NCBI RefSeq assembly: GCF_019968765.1
Contig: NZ_CP074149.1
Location: 558,001-622,000 of the forward strand
Reading direction: 5' to 3'
Source of the DNA: Enterobacter sp. JBIWA008
GTDB lineage: Bacteria; Pseudomonadota; Gammaproteobacteria; Enterobacterales; Enterobacteriaceae
DNA length: 64,000 nucleotides
A program made the translations under genes and the position numbers. Positions 22,028-30,509 of this stretch are shown piece by piece (the stretch's first letter is position 1; each line of letters opens with the position of its first letter). The notes beneath the pieces are model-generated. The model was not told where the DNA came from. It made no database searches and saw only the letters and a program-made list of their open reading frames with translations.

Positions 22028-24002
22028 GGCTAATCTCTCCCACTCTTTCGACTAATTCTTTAAGAACGCTTGGCATCCTTTCGACAAGTGATCCCGTTAT
22101 TTTATTAATAAGCCGTATGTGAGAGGCTGGTTTGCTTTTACTGCCAAGGAATCTATAATTATACCAAACAAATTTTGTTAAATAACCATTATCATGTTTA
22201 TAGTTTTTATTTCCTTTGTTTCCGTCCTTAAGGACTTGTTTTATTATGTCATTTTCAATTATTTTTTCTTGCTTCAAAACCTCTGGCCCCCTTTCATTGT
22301 TTTCTGAATCTATTACACAATAAATTTCAGGAAATGAATTAATCATCATGTAGTCTATATCTAAAGGAGCAGAGAAAAATATATTATGTTTTTTTAATTC
22401 ATCGACAATATTTACTTTTTTTCCATCATTGTAATCTATTGTAAAAGTTAATGGATCTTGCTCCGAGTCCCAATTCGGTAATAGGTCAAGAATCTCAGAA
22501 TGTAAATAAGTTACTTTCCTATGAGATGATAATTGCTTTATGGCATATTTGATTCTTTCAAATCCTCCACCATTCCTTCCTAGATCGAGATCTAATAACG
22601 TTATGTAAGGTATTTTTAAAGACTCAAGTAAGCGCCAGAAATGATTTACATGCCTACCACCTAAAGGAGCAATTGCAATATTTTTACTATCTGCGTCAAA
22701 GTTATAAGATTCAAATATTTTGGGTAGTATTACCTGCTCACTATCACCCTCCACTAGAATTACAAGACTAGCAAAATATATTTCAGGATATGATTTGACT
22801 GCTTCGTTTATAAATTTAAATTTCTCATCGGATTTCAATGGTAGTTCTAATTTATTTATAATGCTACAAGTGTTTTTCAAGGAAAAATGTCGCACCTGTT
22901 CAGGTTCTATTCTTGACATTATAGAGGTTGAATGCGTAGACATTACCATTTGAAATGAATCTTTCTCGGCATAGTTGGAAAATAACTTTATTATCCTTCC
23001 GAGATATTGAGGTGATAAATGGTTTTCGGGTTCTTCTAATGAAATTAAGCTAAATATTGGGAGTCTTAATTTTGATTTATCAAAACTATATTCACCTTTA
23101 GCCGCGTGTTTTATTTTTATTTCCACGTTAAATAATGCGTTGATTATTGCAAGATACATCAGGGATCTTTGACCATCACTAAGTAATTCAGCCGATATAA
23201 TTGCGCCTTGTTCATTTGGACTTAAGAATAAAGTAACTAACTTCATCAAGTCATCTATCGAGTTTAGTGGGAAGTCTAATTGGGCATTTGAAAGTACACT
23301 CTCTTTATAAAGTGTTGCCCATCCACTATTAATGGACTCTGATATTAAATTTATCTCTCTGTTTTTCTTCGCGATGGCAATCAGTTCTAATGCTTTCTCT
23401 TTATACTCGTCCCTGGCATTTTCATCCCAGTTAATCGCTTTCATTAACTTACCTAAAATCGCTGATGAGGAGTAAGTTAATTGTTTTAACGGATCTCTGG
23501 TCGCAGGTACGTAATGGATTTGAATTGAATTTCGAATCAATGGTGATAATTTTATTTTGCAATCATCGCTAGGAGTCTCTGAGATGTCTGTGATGATATA
23601 GATGTTTTCATCTATATCGCCAGCATCTGAAAATTCATAACTTAATGATGCTTCAAGTCGAACCCTAAAGATTACATCCTCTCCATCATCGAGTGTCATT
23701 TGTTCTATTAACGAGGGGATGCTTACATCATCTTTTATTTTGCTGAAACCAAATGTGACATCTATGAAGAGATTTTTAATTTGGGTTTGGTCATCTTCGT
23801 TTTCAACATGAAATTCAGAAGGAGATATGGTTCGGAATGAATTTGAAACACTGAATAATTTATTTAGTGCATCAAGAATTGCACTCTTTCCGGTTCCATT
23901 GTTACCTATAAATACTGTTCTGTCTTTTTCAAATGAAATTTTTTGTGGTTCGTTATATGAAAAACTTTTAAAACCACCGATAGTCATACTTTTTAAATGC
24001 AT
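22017..24002 (-). CDS. gajA: Gabija anti-phage protein GajA, OLD-family ATPase-nuclease
   Basis: A 661-residue OLD-family protein. The N-terminal ABC-type ATPase has Walker A FIGNNGTGKSAIL (about residues 31-43), signature-like LLSDGQRSLMYL, Walker B SLISLEEPENHLSP and a D/H-loop MVMSTHSTSI. The C-terminal TOPRIM nuclease follows, with VILVEGDSEQ (metal-binding Glu near residue 416) and DLDLGRNGGG (near 471). It precedes and overlaps gajB, the order of Gabija. GajA nicks invading DNA when NTP levels fall. The alternative is a generic class 2 OLD-UvrD pair, which is what Gabija is. AT-rich and in the satellite cargo slot between int and the candidate cos. Confidence 0.87.
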   Translation of the reverse strand: MHLKSMTIGGFKSFSYNEPQKISFEKDRTVFIGNNGTGKSAILDALNKLFSVSNSFRTISPSEFHVENEDDQTQIKNLFIDVTFGFSKIKDDVSIPSLIEQMTLDDGEDVIFRVRLEASLSYEFSDAGDIDENIYIITDISETPSDDCKIKLSPLIRNSIQIHYVPATRDPLKQLTYSSSAILGKLMKAINWDENARDEYKEKALELIAIAKKNREINLISESINSGWATLYKESVLSNAQLDFPLNSIDDLMKLVTLFLSPNEQGAIISAELLSDGQRSLMYLAIINALFNVEIKIKHAAKGEYSFDKSKLRLPIFSLISLEEPENHLSPQYLGRIIKLFSNYAEKDSFQMVMSTHSTSIMSRIEPEQVRHFSLKNTCSIINKLELPLKSDEKFKFINEAVKSYPEIYFASLVILVEGDSEQVILPKIFESYNFDADSKNIAIAPLGGRHVNHFWRLLESLKIPYITLLDLDLGRNGGGFERIKYAIKQLSSHRKVTYLHSEILDLLPNWDSEQDPLTFTIDYNDGKKVNIVDELKKHNIFFSAPLDIDYMMINSFPEIYCVIDSENNERGPEVLKQEKIIENDIIKQVLKDGNKGNKNYKHDNGYLTKFVWYNYRFLGSKSKPASHIRLINKITGSLVERMPSVLKELVERVGEISHGR

Positions 24003-24169
24003 GGATTAAATCCTTATAATGTATTTGCACCGTAAAATAACTGCTTGGCTAAATTAATTAAAAGAAGGTTATTCAATGCTGTATCAGAACTACATCGTAG
24101 ATGAAGCTATGTTAAACCTACTTTTGGTAGAAACTCAATATCAAACTACATAATTACAAAATCACTAAC

Positions 24170-24188
24170 GTGCACTGCCCCGCCCGCC
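24170..24188. other. Candidate cos (packaging) site
   Basis: GTGCACTGCCCCGCCCGCC. The reverse complement of the 19-nt P2/P4 cohesive end (GGCGAGGCGGGGAAAGCAC, recalled) shares GTGC, then a CCCCGCC block, then CGCC, over the same 19-nt length with one compensating gap. It lies between the cargo genes and the late gene in Psu position, exactly where cos lies in P4. This is an abrupt GC-rich stretch in AT-rich DNA. It is inference, not proof. Confidence 0.5.
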
Positions 24189-24274
24189 TGCCCGCTCCAC
24201 TTAACAGGGTGGTTTTCATGCACCTCGTAAATCGCTTCAGGAGCCGCCACACAAGGGCTTTTGCGTCAAAAATA

Positions 24275-24293
24275 ACGCATGACTGTCATGCGT
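24275..24293. other. Palindrome near candidate cos
   Basis: ACGCATGA-CTG-TCATGCGT, a perfect 8-bp inverted repeat with a 3-nt centre, about 90 bp from the candidate cos. Could be a terminase/cos-binding element or a regulator site. It has no T-run, so it is not an obvious terminator. Confidence 0.4.
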
Positions 24294-24332
24294 TTTCATG
24301 CAGCATAGACATGCACTCAGGCTACAGACATC

Positions 24333-24356
24333 AAAAACCCGGCACAAGCCGGGCTT
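24333..24356 (-). terminator. Terminator of the satellite late operon
   Basis: On the minus strand a GCCCGGCTTGTGCCGGGT hairpin followed by five Us, 22 bp after the stop of the 270-residue late gene. Confidence 0.88.
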
Positions 24357-24377
24357 AAGTGAGCGGTTCTGTTCAGA

Positions 24378-25190
24378 TCAAAACAGTTTTCTTTTTTTCA
24401 TGTCATCATTTGAGCCTGATACCGGCGCTGAACCGGCCAGGCTCATCACGTCGTCCCGGAATCTCAGCGGCAATATTTCACTCGTCCATTTCAGCATGAA
24501 ATTCAGGATAAATTCACGATACAGTGTATCTGCATCATTTGTTCCTTCAATAATCCCCGGGATATGTGCTGAGCTATCCCGTTCAAATTGTCTGTACTTC
24601 ATCCTGAGCAGGCTACTCAATTCAGCACCGTTGAAAATAAAGAAGTCACGCAGAAGCTCATCAATACGCTCTTCCGTGATGCCATGATGGCAGTTTACGT
24701 AGGCGTTTGCCTTACGACCGGTCGCGTCAGCCAGTACCGGCAACTGCTCTTCTTTTTCAGCAATCAGACCGGCCAGCTCGGCGGCTGTTTCCTGTTGTTC
24801 CAGATACTCAGCCCGAAGAGCTTTCATCTCTGGAGTCACGATACCGCCGTTCTGGCTAAGCAATTCCCTGAACTGCATCCGATTGTCTTTGCTCGCCTGT
24901 TCAGTTTCGGCCTGATGCTGACGCAGAGCCCTGAGGTTCTCAATAGCTGCATCTTCGGCCTGTCTGGCCTCCACCCAGGCCTGCATTTTTTGGTAAAGAT
25001 CAATTATCCTGGACTGCCAGTCAGAGGAAAGGCCTTTTGTCAGTGTTTCCGTCTGGCGGGCGATTTCATTTGCAGGCAACCGCATGAGCCAATCAGCATC
25101 CTGAAGTGGTTTCTTTGCCCTGGCGAGGAGTGTCACTACATGTCCGGTTGCGGCCTGAATCTGGTTTTCCGTCAATTGTTGTTCTGTCAT
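24378..25190 (-). CDS. P4-like late protein, Sid/Psu-like (capsid size determination or polarity suppression)
   Basis: A 270-residue, highly helical, Gln/Glu/Ala-rich protein with a long predicted coiled coil (about residues 70-150). A segment GGIVTPEMKALRAEYLEQQ resembles P4 Sid (GGVLSDELKQRHIERVARR), the external scaffold that forces helper capsids to the small P4 size. It sits where P4 has psu (after delta, before cos). The start at 25190 follows GGGGAGGAACC. Longer frames would overlap the ogr-like gene. The resemblance is from memory and weak, so I leave Sid versus Psu open. Terminator follows. Confidence 0.6.
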   Translation of the reverse strand: MTEQQLTENQIQAATGHVVTLLARAKKPLQDADWLMRLPANEIARQTETLTKGLSSDWQSRIIDLYQKMQAWVEARQAEDAAIENLRALRQHQAETEQASKDNRMQFRELLSQNGGIVTPEMKALRAEYLEQQETAAELAGLIAEKEEQLPVLADATGRKANAYVNCHHGITEERIDELLRDFFIFNGAELSSLLRMKYRQFERDSSAHIPGIIEGTNDADTLYREFILNFMLKWTSEILPLRFRDDVMSLAGSAPVSGSNDDMKKRKLF

Positions 25191-25209
25191 ATTATGGTTC
25201 CTCCCCATT

Positions 25210-25482
25210 TTATTGTGCATGACGGTCTTTAAGGGTACAGGCCGAACCATAGCGGCCCAGCGTCTGCGGCTTACGTGCGGGGGAATCATCCTGCGACTCA
25301 GGTTCAGGTGGCACGGATTTATGCGGCTTCATAATTATCGTGTCAACGCTTTCCAGCGCTGTAAATGTGCAGGAACATTCAAGATTCTGGCACTGATACC
25401 ATGAGCGTTTAACCGAAGGTGCTTCATAGGAACTGGTTCTGGCATGGGCCATAGTGCCGCATTCAGGACATTTCAGCGCCAT
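25210..25482 (-). CDS. Ogr/Delta-family zinc-finger late-gene activator
   Basis: A 90-residue protein with the Ogr/Delta zinc motif: CPECGTMAHAR near the N-terminus and CQNLECSCTF about 22 residues later. In P2/P4, Ogr and Delta bind TGT-N12-ACA sites near -55 and activate late promoters through the RNA polymerase alpha subunit. P4 Delta is a tandem duplication of this domain (about 166 aa). This one is a single domain, like P2 Ogr. Its start overlaps the stop of a 42-codon ORF (TAATG), and its end is 19 bp before the next late gene. Confidence 0.88.
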   Translation of the reverse strand: MALKCPECGTMAHARTSSYEAPSVKRSWYQCQNLECSCTFTALESVDTIIMKPHKSVPPEPESQDDSPARKPQTLGRYGSACTLKDRHAQ

Positions 25483-25610
25483 TACAAACCCTCCGATACA
25501 CTGTTGTTTTTTTGCAGCAACATATGTTCCTGACGGATCTTCATCTTATGCAGGGATGCAGGGGTAGATATGTCAGGAGTTTGGTTATTGTTTTGTTCTG
25601 GGATAGTCAT
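25482..25610 (-). CDS. Small ORF coupled to the Ogr/Delta gene (42 aa)
   Basis: Begins MTIPEQNNNQTPDIST and ends NNSVSEGL. Polar, no cysteines or membrane segment. Its TAA overlaps the ogr-like ATG by one base (TAATG), which suggests translational coupling, and AAGG lies 8 nt before its ATG. It takes the place of the first late gene (sid in P4). I recognise no family. It could be a remnant or a leader. Confidence 0.55.
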   Translation of the reverse strand: MTIPEQNNNQTPDISTPASLHKMKIRQEHMLLQKNNSVSEGL

Positions 25611-25680
25611 GTCAGCACCTTGTTGTTTGTCTTGGTGTCAATTGTGCTGTCATGGATACAAAGCTGCCATTGAACATCAT

Positions 25681-25698
25681 TGTGCGAGCGATAAGACA
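25681..25698 (-). promoter_or_regulatory. Candidate Ogr/Delta activator site of the late promoter
   Basis: Minus strand TGT-CTTATCGCTCGC-ACA fits the TGT-N12-ACA dyad bound by Ogr/Delta, about 70-90 bp upstream of the first late ORF. A start site about 55 bp downstream would give a short leader. Position and spacing are right, but short dyads occur by chance. Confidence 0.5.
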
Positions 25699-25761
25699 AA
25701 GACTTCTTTTGGCTAGCCAGGAAAGGCCTCATTTAACTGAATCTGTTTCAGTTTTACTTTA

Positions 25762-25956
25762 ACTATTCACTACTATTCACTTGAGTAAAAAAATAGATAA
25801 TACAGTAAGTTAAAAGATGAAGGGTTGACAGGATAGTATTCATTGACTGTTCATAACTGTTCACATAAGTATGAAATTATTTATGGTATTTTTTCATAAT
25901 GGATGGTTTTTTTATTCCTCATGACTATTTGTTTTTTGCTTCTCACCACTATTCAT
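25762..25956. repeat. ACTRTTCAY iterons, candidate replication origin
   Basis: Five copies of ACTRTTCAY: 25762-25770, 25772-25780, 25846-25854, 25856-25864 and 25948-25956, with variants nearby (25958, 25836). The same nonamer recurs on the far side of alpha (30287-30296 and inverted at 30350-30359). P4 alpha binds TGTTCACC-type iterons at ori and at a distant crr. The surrounding DNA is AT-rich and gene-free. Confidence 0.72.
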
Positions 25957-26201
25957 CCTTATTCAGGAGTATTCGACAGGCGGTGAAATATACTGCCTGT
26001 TATTGCCGGCAAATAACAGTTTCGCATCTGGGTATGGTGTTGCATTTCATACTTATTTTTATAAAACTAGAGCTACCCGGTTCTTTATGGATTCATTCGT
26101 ATATGTTTTTAGAGTTAAGGTGAGGTTATTTAACATCAAGGTTTTTATGCAGGGCCAATGTTTATAAGTTGGATGCGAATCATAAATATGTCCGGAATTG
26201 T

Positions 26202-26275
26202 GGCCTGCAATGCAAGGCCTCGTGTAGAAGTTGTACAGCCTTGCTGTATTGGCGTTGGGGGCCAGCACGATCAGG
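26202..26275 (+). ncRNA. Candidate CI-like immunity RNA of the P4-like satellite
   Basis: Consecutive hairpins: GGCCT/AGGCC (26202-26219), TACAGC-CTT-GCTGTA (26234-26248) and TGGC/GCCA (26250-26263). They lie upstream of the early operon, where P4 encodes the about 69-nt CI RNA that causes premature termination and gives immunity. I infer function from position and structure. I did not fold it or compare it with a reference. Confidence 0.45.
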
Positions 26276-26527
26276 TGCAATGACCCATAGGGTAGTAAAC
26301 CCTAGATGAATGGTAGTTCCTATTAATGCTCCTGTATTCATAGCTCGCAGGTAAGATTTTTATTATGTCGTTTTATATGGTTTAACCGAGTTTTAAGTTC
26401 CATAAAATCAACATGTGACGCTAAATAAATAATGCGTGCGTAAGCGAAATATATACACATAATAAGGAACTACCTGAATCCAGATGAATTCATCCGGACT
26501 GTTGTGGAAATTAAAGAGGGTAGATAA

Positions 26528-26788
26528 ATGCGTAATATTTCTGTGTCTGCGTCAGCTCCTGCTGCGCCATTATTTCCTGTTCCGAATCAGCATGAGCGAT
26601 TTTTACGCCTGCCTGAGGTGATGCACTTATGCGGGTTGTCCCGTTCGACCGTTTACGACCTGATAAGCCGCGATGCGTTTCCGAAGCAGATCCCGCTTGG
26701 CGGTAAAAATGTCGCCTGGGCTCAGTCTGAGGTCAGCGCATGGATGGCGGAGCGTATCAACGCCCGTGGACAAGGATGTGATGCATGA
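26528..26788 (+). CDS. AlpA-family transcriptional regulator (P4 Vis-like)
   Basis: An 86-residue MerR-like winged-helix protein. After an Ala/Pro-rich tail comes [25 protein letters not shown].. with the AlpA signature [24 protein letters not shown]4 Vis and AlpA regulate the integrase/late genes and act as excisionase. AGAGGG lies before the ATG. It overlaps the next gene by 4 bp (ATGA). First gene of the satellite early operon. Confidence 0.88.
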   Translation: MRNISVSASAPAAPLFPVPNQHERFLRLPEVMHLCGLSRSTVYDLISRDAFPKQIPLGGKNVAWAQSEVSAWMAERINARGQGCDA

Positions 26789-27342
26789 TGATACCTGAAC
26801 ACATTAAATACCTTTTTTCTGGCTTGCTTACTGCCGTCATTTCCAGGTATAGTTTTTCCGCTGTCGCAAAATCGGCAGCCGGAATTGGCGTTCCGCGAAA
26901 CTCAATGGCGACACCAGACGCGCCAAGCGTCTTTTTTTTCGTCGTAGCTCAGGCACACCCATTTTCCGGGCTGTGGTGTTTATGCGTACACCGTGGTTCT
27001 TTCGAGATAATGGCAGTCCGGGCGGGGCAGCCTTCGGGCTGGCCGGTATCCATTGAGGCCGGTTACGCCAACCCCGTTCGGGCTGCCACCAGTGAAATTG
27101 GCGTTTCCGGTGGTAGCAATAACCGCTACTCAATGGAGGCTGCCATCATGGCTACAATCCTCAACCCGTCATACCCGCAATATGTCTTTGTGTTTGCAGC
27201 AATCCGCCGTGCTGACACTCAACCCCGCATCTGTATGCTTCGCACTGTCGCCTGCGATGAGCGTTCCGCACGTCTTTCGTTGGTCCGCGATTATGTACTC
27301 TCCCTTTCTGCACGCCTGCCTGCCGGGGAGGTGACACTATGA
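26785..27342 (+). CDS. Icd/Ash-like protein (host cell-division inhibitor family)
   Basis: A 185-residue product annotated in P4-like elements as Icd-like/Ash family. The C-terminal ~65 residues ([20 protein letters not shown] ... [11 protein letters not shown]) are the recognisable part. The N-terminal half is low in helix and looks weakly constrained. An internal ATG (27150) would give just the conserved 64-residue part, so two products are possible. Its 3' end overlaps the next gene by 4 bp. P4 Kil/Icd expression blocks host septation. Function here is inferred from the family. Confidence 0.65.
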   Translation: MMIPEHIKYLFSGLLTAVISRYSFSAVAKSAAGIGVPRNSMATPDAPSVFFFVVAQAHPFSGLWCLCVHRGSFEIMAVRAGQPSGWPVSIEAGYANPVRAATSEIGVSGGSNNRYSMEAAIMATILNPSYPQYVFVFAAIRRADTQPRICMLRTVACDERSARLSLVRDYVLSLSARLPAGEVTL

Positions 27343-27560
27343 ACCAGTTTGAGATCTCCTACGACGATGTTGTAAGGCTGAAACATTTACGCAATGTGGG
27401 TGAGTATGTAACTGGCATGGCAGCCCTGCAGGACTGTTATGAAAAGCCAGCAGGCCCCCAATGTGAACAACTAGTTTCCCTTATCTATCTGATGACAGAG
27501 CAACTGAATGGAGTAGTACAACGCTGCCATGACGACCTGATGAATGCGGAGGTGGTCTGA
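27339..27560 (+). CDS. Small satellite protein, unknown
   Basis: A 73-residue acidic protein with no membrane segment or clear motif. ATGA overlaps with both neighbours (27339-27342 upstream; stop/start overlap at 27560) place it firmly in the early operon between the Icd-like gene and the alpha gene. I do not recognise it beyond being a common P4-type operon member. Confidence 0.7.
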   Translation: MNQFEISYDDVVRLKHLRNVGEYVTGMAALQDCYEKPAGPQCEQLVSLIYLMTEQLNGVVQRCHDDLMNAEVV

Positions 27561-27883
27561 TGAAATGCTGTGAATCTCATCTGGCACTTCGTGCCGCTAT
27601 GTATCGCCGTGCCGTTGCCTGCGCCTGGCTGACTCTAAGCAGTCAGGAGGAACGTTATTCCGGCCTGACGCTCGCTGAACTTGAAGATGCCATAGCCCGC
27701 GAGCTGGAAGGATTCTATCTGCGCCAGCATGGGCAGCAAAGGGGACTGGAAATTGCCTGCGCGTTGCTTTCGGATCTGATGGAGTCGGGGCCGCTAAAGG
27801 CCTGTCCCGTTCTCTCATTACTCGGAATGACGGTAATGGATGAACTTTGCTCCCGCCACCTCAATAAACCAGCGTTGCATTAA
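27560..27883 (+). CDS. Small satellite protein, position of P4 orf106/epsilon
   Basis: A 107-residue helical protein, cysteine-rich (CCESH near the start, CAW, CALL, CPV, CSRH). It lies just before alpha, where P4 carries orf106 and the epsilon derepressor that lifts P2 prophage immunity. Length agrees with orf106 (106 aa). Sequence identity was not tested. Helper derepression is possible but unproven. Confidence 0.65.
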   Translation: MKCCESHLALRAAMYRRAVACAWLTLSSQEERYSGLTLAELEDAIARELEGFYLRQHGQQRGLEIACALLSDLMESGPLKACPVLSLLGMTVMDELCSRHLNKPALH

Positions 27884-27896
27884 GGAGGGCTGCACA

Positions 27897-30230
27897 ATGT
27901 CAGGAATGAAAGTTAGCCATGCTGAGAAAGCAGCTCGTGGTCACTGGTCAAGAATTTTACCAGCGCTGGGCGTAAACGTACTGAAAAATCGACACCAGCC
28001 CTGTCCGGTCTGTGCCGGGAAAGACCGCTTTCGATTTGATGACCAGGAAGGGCGGGGAACGTGGTTCTGTAACCAGTGCGGTGCAGGTGATGGCCTGGCG
28101 CTTGTAAGTAAAGTACTGAATGTAGGCATCAGTGAAGCGGCAGAGAGAATAAATGGCATTACCGGAAATCTGACACCCGTACCTCAGGAAATGCTTGAGT
28201 CTAATTCTCTTGAAAAAGAGGCCGGGAAACAATCCGCAGCCGTGCTGGCTGCCCGTTTGTTTGAGAAATCTCGCCAGGCCACTGGCAATGCCTATCTGAA
28301 GGGTAAAGGGCTTTCTGCACTGCCTTGCCGGGAATTAACCGCCATGCAAAAAGTCGGTGGTATGACATTTCGCGCGGGAGATCTTATCGTTCCATTGTAC
28401 GCAGATGGAGAGCTGGTAAATCTGCAGTTAATCAACGCTGATGGGGGTAAATGCTTCCTTAAAGGCGGTCAGGTTAAGAATGCCTTTTACCTGGTTGAAG
28501 GTACTGGCAAAGCGGCGAAACGGCTCTGGATAGCAGAAGGATATGCCACCGCACTCACTATCAACCAACTGACTGGCGATGCTGTCATGGTGGCCTTTTC
28601 GTCCGTCAATTTCCTTTCCCTGGCAAGCATTGCCTGCAGTCAGTACCCAACGCACCAGATAATTATTGCTGCTGATCGCGATCTCAACGGTGCGGGGCAA
28701 ACAAGGGGCGTAGCTGCTGCCAAAGCCTGCAATTGCACAATGGCGCTCCCACCTGTGTTTGGTGACTGGAACGATGCATTCACGCAGGACGGCGAAGAAG
28801 CCACCCGGCAGGCAATTTATGAGGCCATAAAACCAGCCGTTGCCAGCCCGTTCAACACAATGAGCGAAGCTGAATTTAGCGCGCTGAGCGTCAGTGAAAA
28901 AGCGCAGAGGGTAGTGGATCACTATAAAAATGCACTGGCAGTAGACCCGAATGGGCAGCTCCTTTCACGCTATGAGGCGGGGGCCTGGAAAGTTATCTCT
29001 TACGCCGATTTTGCCCGTGATGTGGCTGCGCTGTTTCAGCGCCTTGGCGCACCTTTTTCATCCGGGAAAATTGCCTCTATCGTGGAAACCCTCAAACTGA
29101 TTGTTCCGCAACAGCAGAATCCAGCGCGGCAGCTGATCGGGTTTCGCAACGGTGTGCTCGATACCCGGACAGGATTGTTCAGCCTGCACGATAAGAAGCA
29201 CTGGTTACGTACGCTGTGCGAGGTGGATTACACGCAGCCTGTAGAGGGCGAGGCACTGGAAACTCATGCCCCGGCATTCTGGCGCTGGCTGGATCGCGCC
29301 GCAGGTTTCAAACCAGAAAAGCGGGACATTATCTTGGCGGCACTGTTTATGGTGCTGGCTAACCGTTATGACTGGCAGCTGTTTTTGGAGGTCACTGGCC
29401 CTGGCGGAAGCGGAAAGAGTATTCTGGCTGAAATAGCAACAATGCTGGCAGGTGAGGATAATGCTACCTCTGCAACCATTGAAATGCTTGAGTCACCACG
29501 AGAACGAGCCGCATTAATTGGTTTTTCACTGATTCGACTTCCCGACCAGGAAAAGTGGAGCGGTGACGGGGCCGGACTAAAAGCCATCACTGGCGGCGAT
29601 GCGGTATCCGTTGATCCCAAATACCAGAACGCCTATTCAACCCACATTCCTGCAGTTATTCTGGCTGTGAACAATAACCCGATGCGTTTCACTGATCGTA
29701 GTGGTGGAGTTTCACGCCGAAGGGTGATCCTGCATTTCCCCGACCAGATAGCCCCGGAGGAACGCGATACCCAGCTCAAAGAGAAAATCGCCAGCGAGCT
29801 GTCGGTGATTGTTCGCCAGCTTATGCAACGTTTCAGCGACCCAATGAGTGCCAGGACATTACTTCAGTCGCAGCAGAACTCCGATGAAGCGCTCACCATC
29901 AAGCGTGATGCTGATTCAGCGTTTGATTTTTGCGGATACCTTGAAGTCTTACCTGACACCACGGGAATGTTTATGGGGAACGCTAACATTGTCCCACGTC
30001 AGCCTCGTACATACCTTTACCATGCCTATCTGGTCTACATGGAAGCCAACGGCTATAAAAATACGCTCAGTCTGACCATGTTTGGCAAGGGGCTGCCGTT
30101 AATGCTGAAAGAGTATGGGCTGCAGTACGAGAAGCGGCGGACCAATCAGGGAATGCAGACCAATCTGGCACTCAGAGAGGAAAGCAATGCTGACTGGCTG
30201 CCTAAGTGCGATGGCCCAGCAACCAATTAA
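27897..30230 (+). CDS. P4-type alpha replication protein (primase-helicase-origin binding)
   Basis: A 777-residue protein, the length of P4 alpha. The N-terminal zinc-binding primase domain has CPVC (C36, C39) and CNQC (C58, C61), followed by a TOPRIM-like region (LWIAEGYATALT, IIIAADRD). The C-terminal SF3-type helicase has Walker A GPGGSGKS (G501-S508) and a downstream RLPDQEKWSGDGAGLK block. In P4 the extreme C-terminus binds the iterons. The ATG at 27897 follows AGGAGGG. An open frame from 27840 overlaps the preceding gene and lacks an RBS. Confidence 0.95.
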   Translation: MSGMKVSHAEKAARGHWSRILPALGVNVLKNRHQPCPVCAGKDRFRFDDQEGRGTWFCNQCGAGDGLALVSKVLNVGISEAAERINGITGNLTPVPQEMLESNSLEKEAGKQSAAVLAARLFEKSRQATGNAYLKGKGLSALPCRELTAMQKVGGMTFRAGDLIVPLYADGELVNLQLINADGGKCFLKGGQVKNAFYLVEGTGKAAKRLWIAEGYATALTINQLTGDAVMVAFSSVNFLSLASIACSQYPTHQIIIAADRDLNGAGQTRGVAAAKACNCTMALPPVFGDWNDAFTQDGEEATRQAIYEAIKPAVASPFNTMSEAEFSALSVSEKAQRVVDHYKNALAVDPNGQLLSRYEAGAWKVISYADFARDVAALFQRLGAPFSSGKIASIVETLKLIVPQQQNPARQLIGFRNGVLDTRTGLFSLHDKKHWLRTLCEVDYTQPVEGEALETHAPAFWRWLDRAAGFKPEKRDIILAALFMVLANRYDWQLFLEVTGPGGSGKSILAEIATMLAGEDNATSATIEMLESPRERAALIGFSLIRLPDQEKWSGDGAGLKAITGGDAVSVDPKYQNAYSTHIPAVILAVNNNPMRFTDRSGGVSRRRVILHFPDQIAPEERDTQLKEKIASELSVIVRQLMQRFSDPMSARTLLQSQQNSDEALTIKRDADSAFDFCGYLEVLPDTTGMFMGNANIVPRQPRTYLYHAYLVYMEANGYKNTLSLTMFGKGLPLMLKEYGLQYEKRRTNQGMQTNLALREESNADWLPKCDGPATN

Positions 30231-30240
30231 CGTATAACTG

Positions 30241-30263
30241 ACCCGGCATACGCCGGGTTTTTT
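30241..30263 (+). terminator. Terminator of the alpha operon
   Basis: Perfect ACCCGGC / GCCGGGT stem with a 4-nt loop and a run of seven Ts, 11 bp after alpha. Confidence 0.93.
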
Positions 30264-30286
30264 TCTTTTCAATGAATGTAGAGTTT

Positions 30287-30359
30287 ACTGTTCACTCTAC
30301 ACCATATTGTTAACTTCTATTTTATTGATATTAAAGTTAATTATGTCGCAGTGAACAGT
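30287..30359. repeat. crr-like iteron pair downstream of alpha
   Basis: ACTGTTCACT (30287-30296) and its exact reverse complement AGTGAACAGT (30350-30359), 53 bp apart around an AT-rich core. The same nonamer forms the cluster at 25762-25956. P4 needs ori and a separate crr on the other side of alpha, each built from inverted iteron sets. The layout here is the same. Confidence 0.72.
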
Positions 30360-30509
30360 GTGCACGCTTTTCTAAAGAAAAAGTAATTTTGGGTGTTGAG
30401 GACTTTTGGTTTGGATCCGTTGTACGGAACCTAACCGGGGATATAAAAATTGTGCTTTGGTTACAAATGGCTAAAAACTCGTCTTTTTTACCGATGGTAA
30501 TAAAAAAAA

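Larger units (their letters stand above)
24003..24377. other. Gene-free region holding the candidate cos site
   Basis: No credible ORF. It carries the gajA promoter end, the candidate cos (24170-24188), a 19-bp palindrome (24275-24293) and the terminator of the late genes (24333-24356). Confidence 0.6.
25611..26527. other. Gene-free regulatory/origin region of the satellite
   Basis: About 900 bp without a credible gene between the divergent late operon and alpA-to-alpha operon. It contains the late promoter region, the iterons (25762-25956), a structured segment resembling P4 immunity RNA (26202-26275) and a hairpin AGGGTAGTAAACCCT (26290-26304). The early promoter of the alpha operon must lie here. 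I could not fix its -10/-35. Confidence 0.65.
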
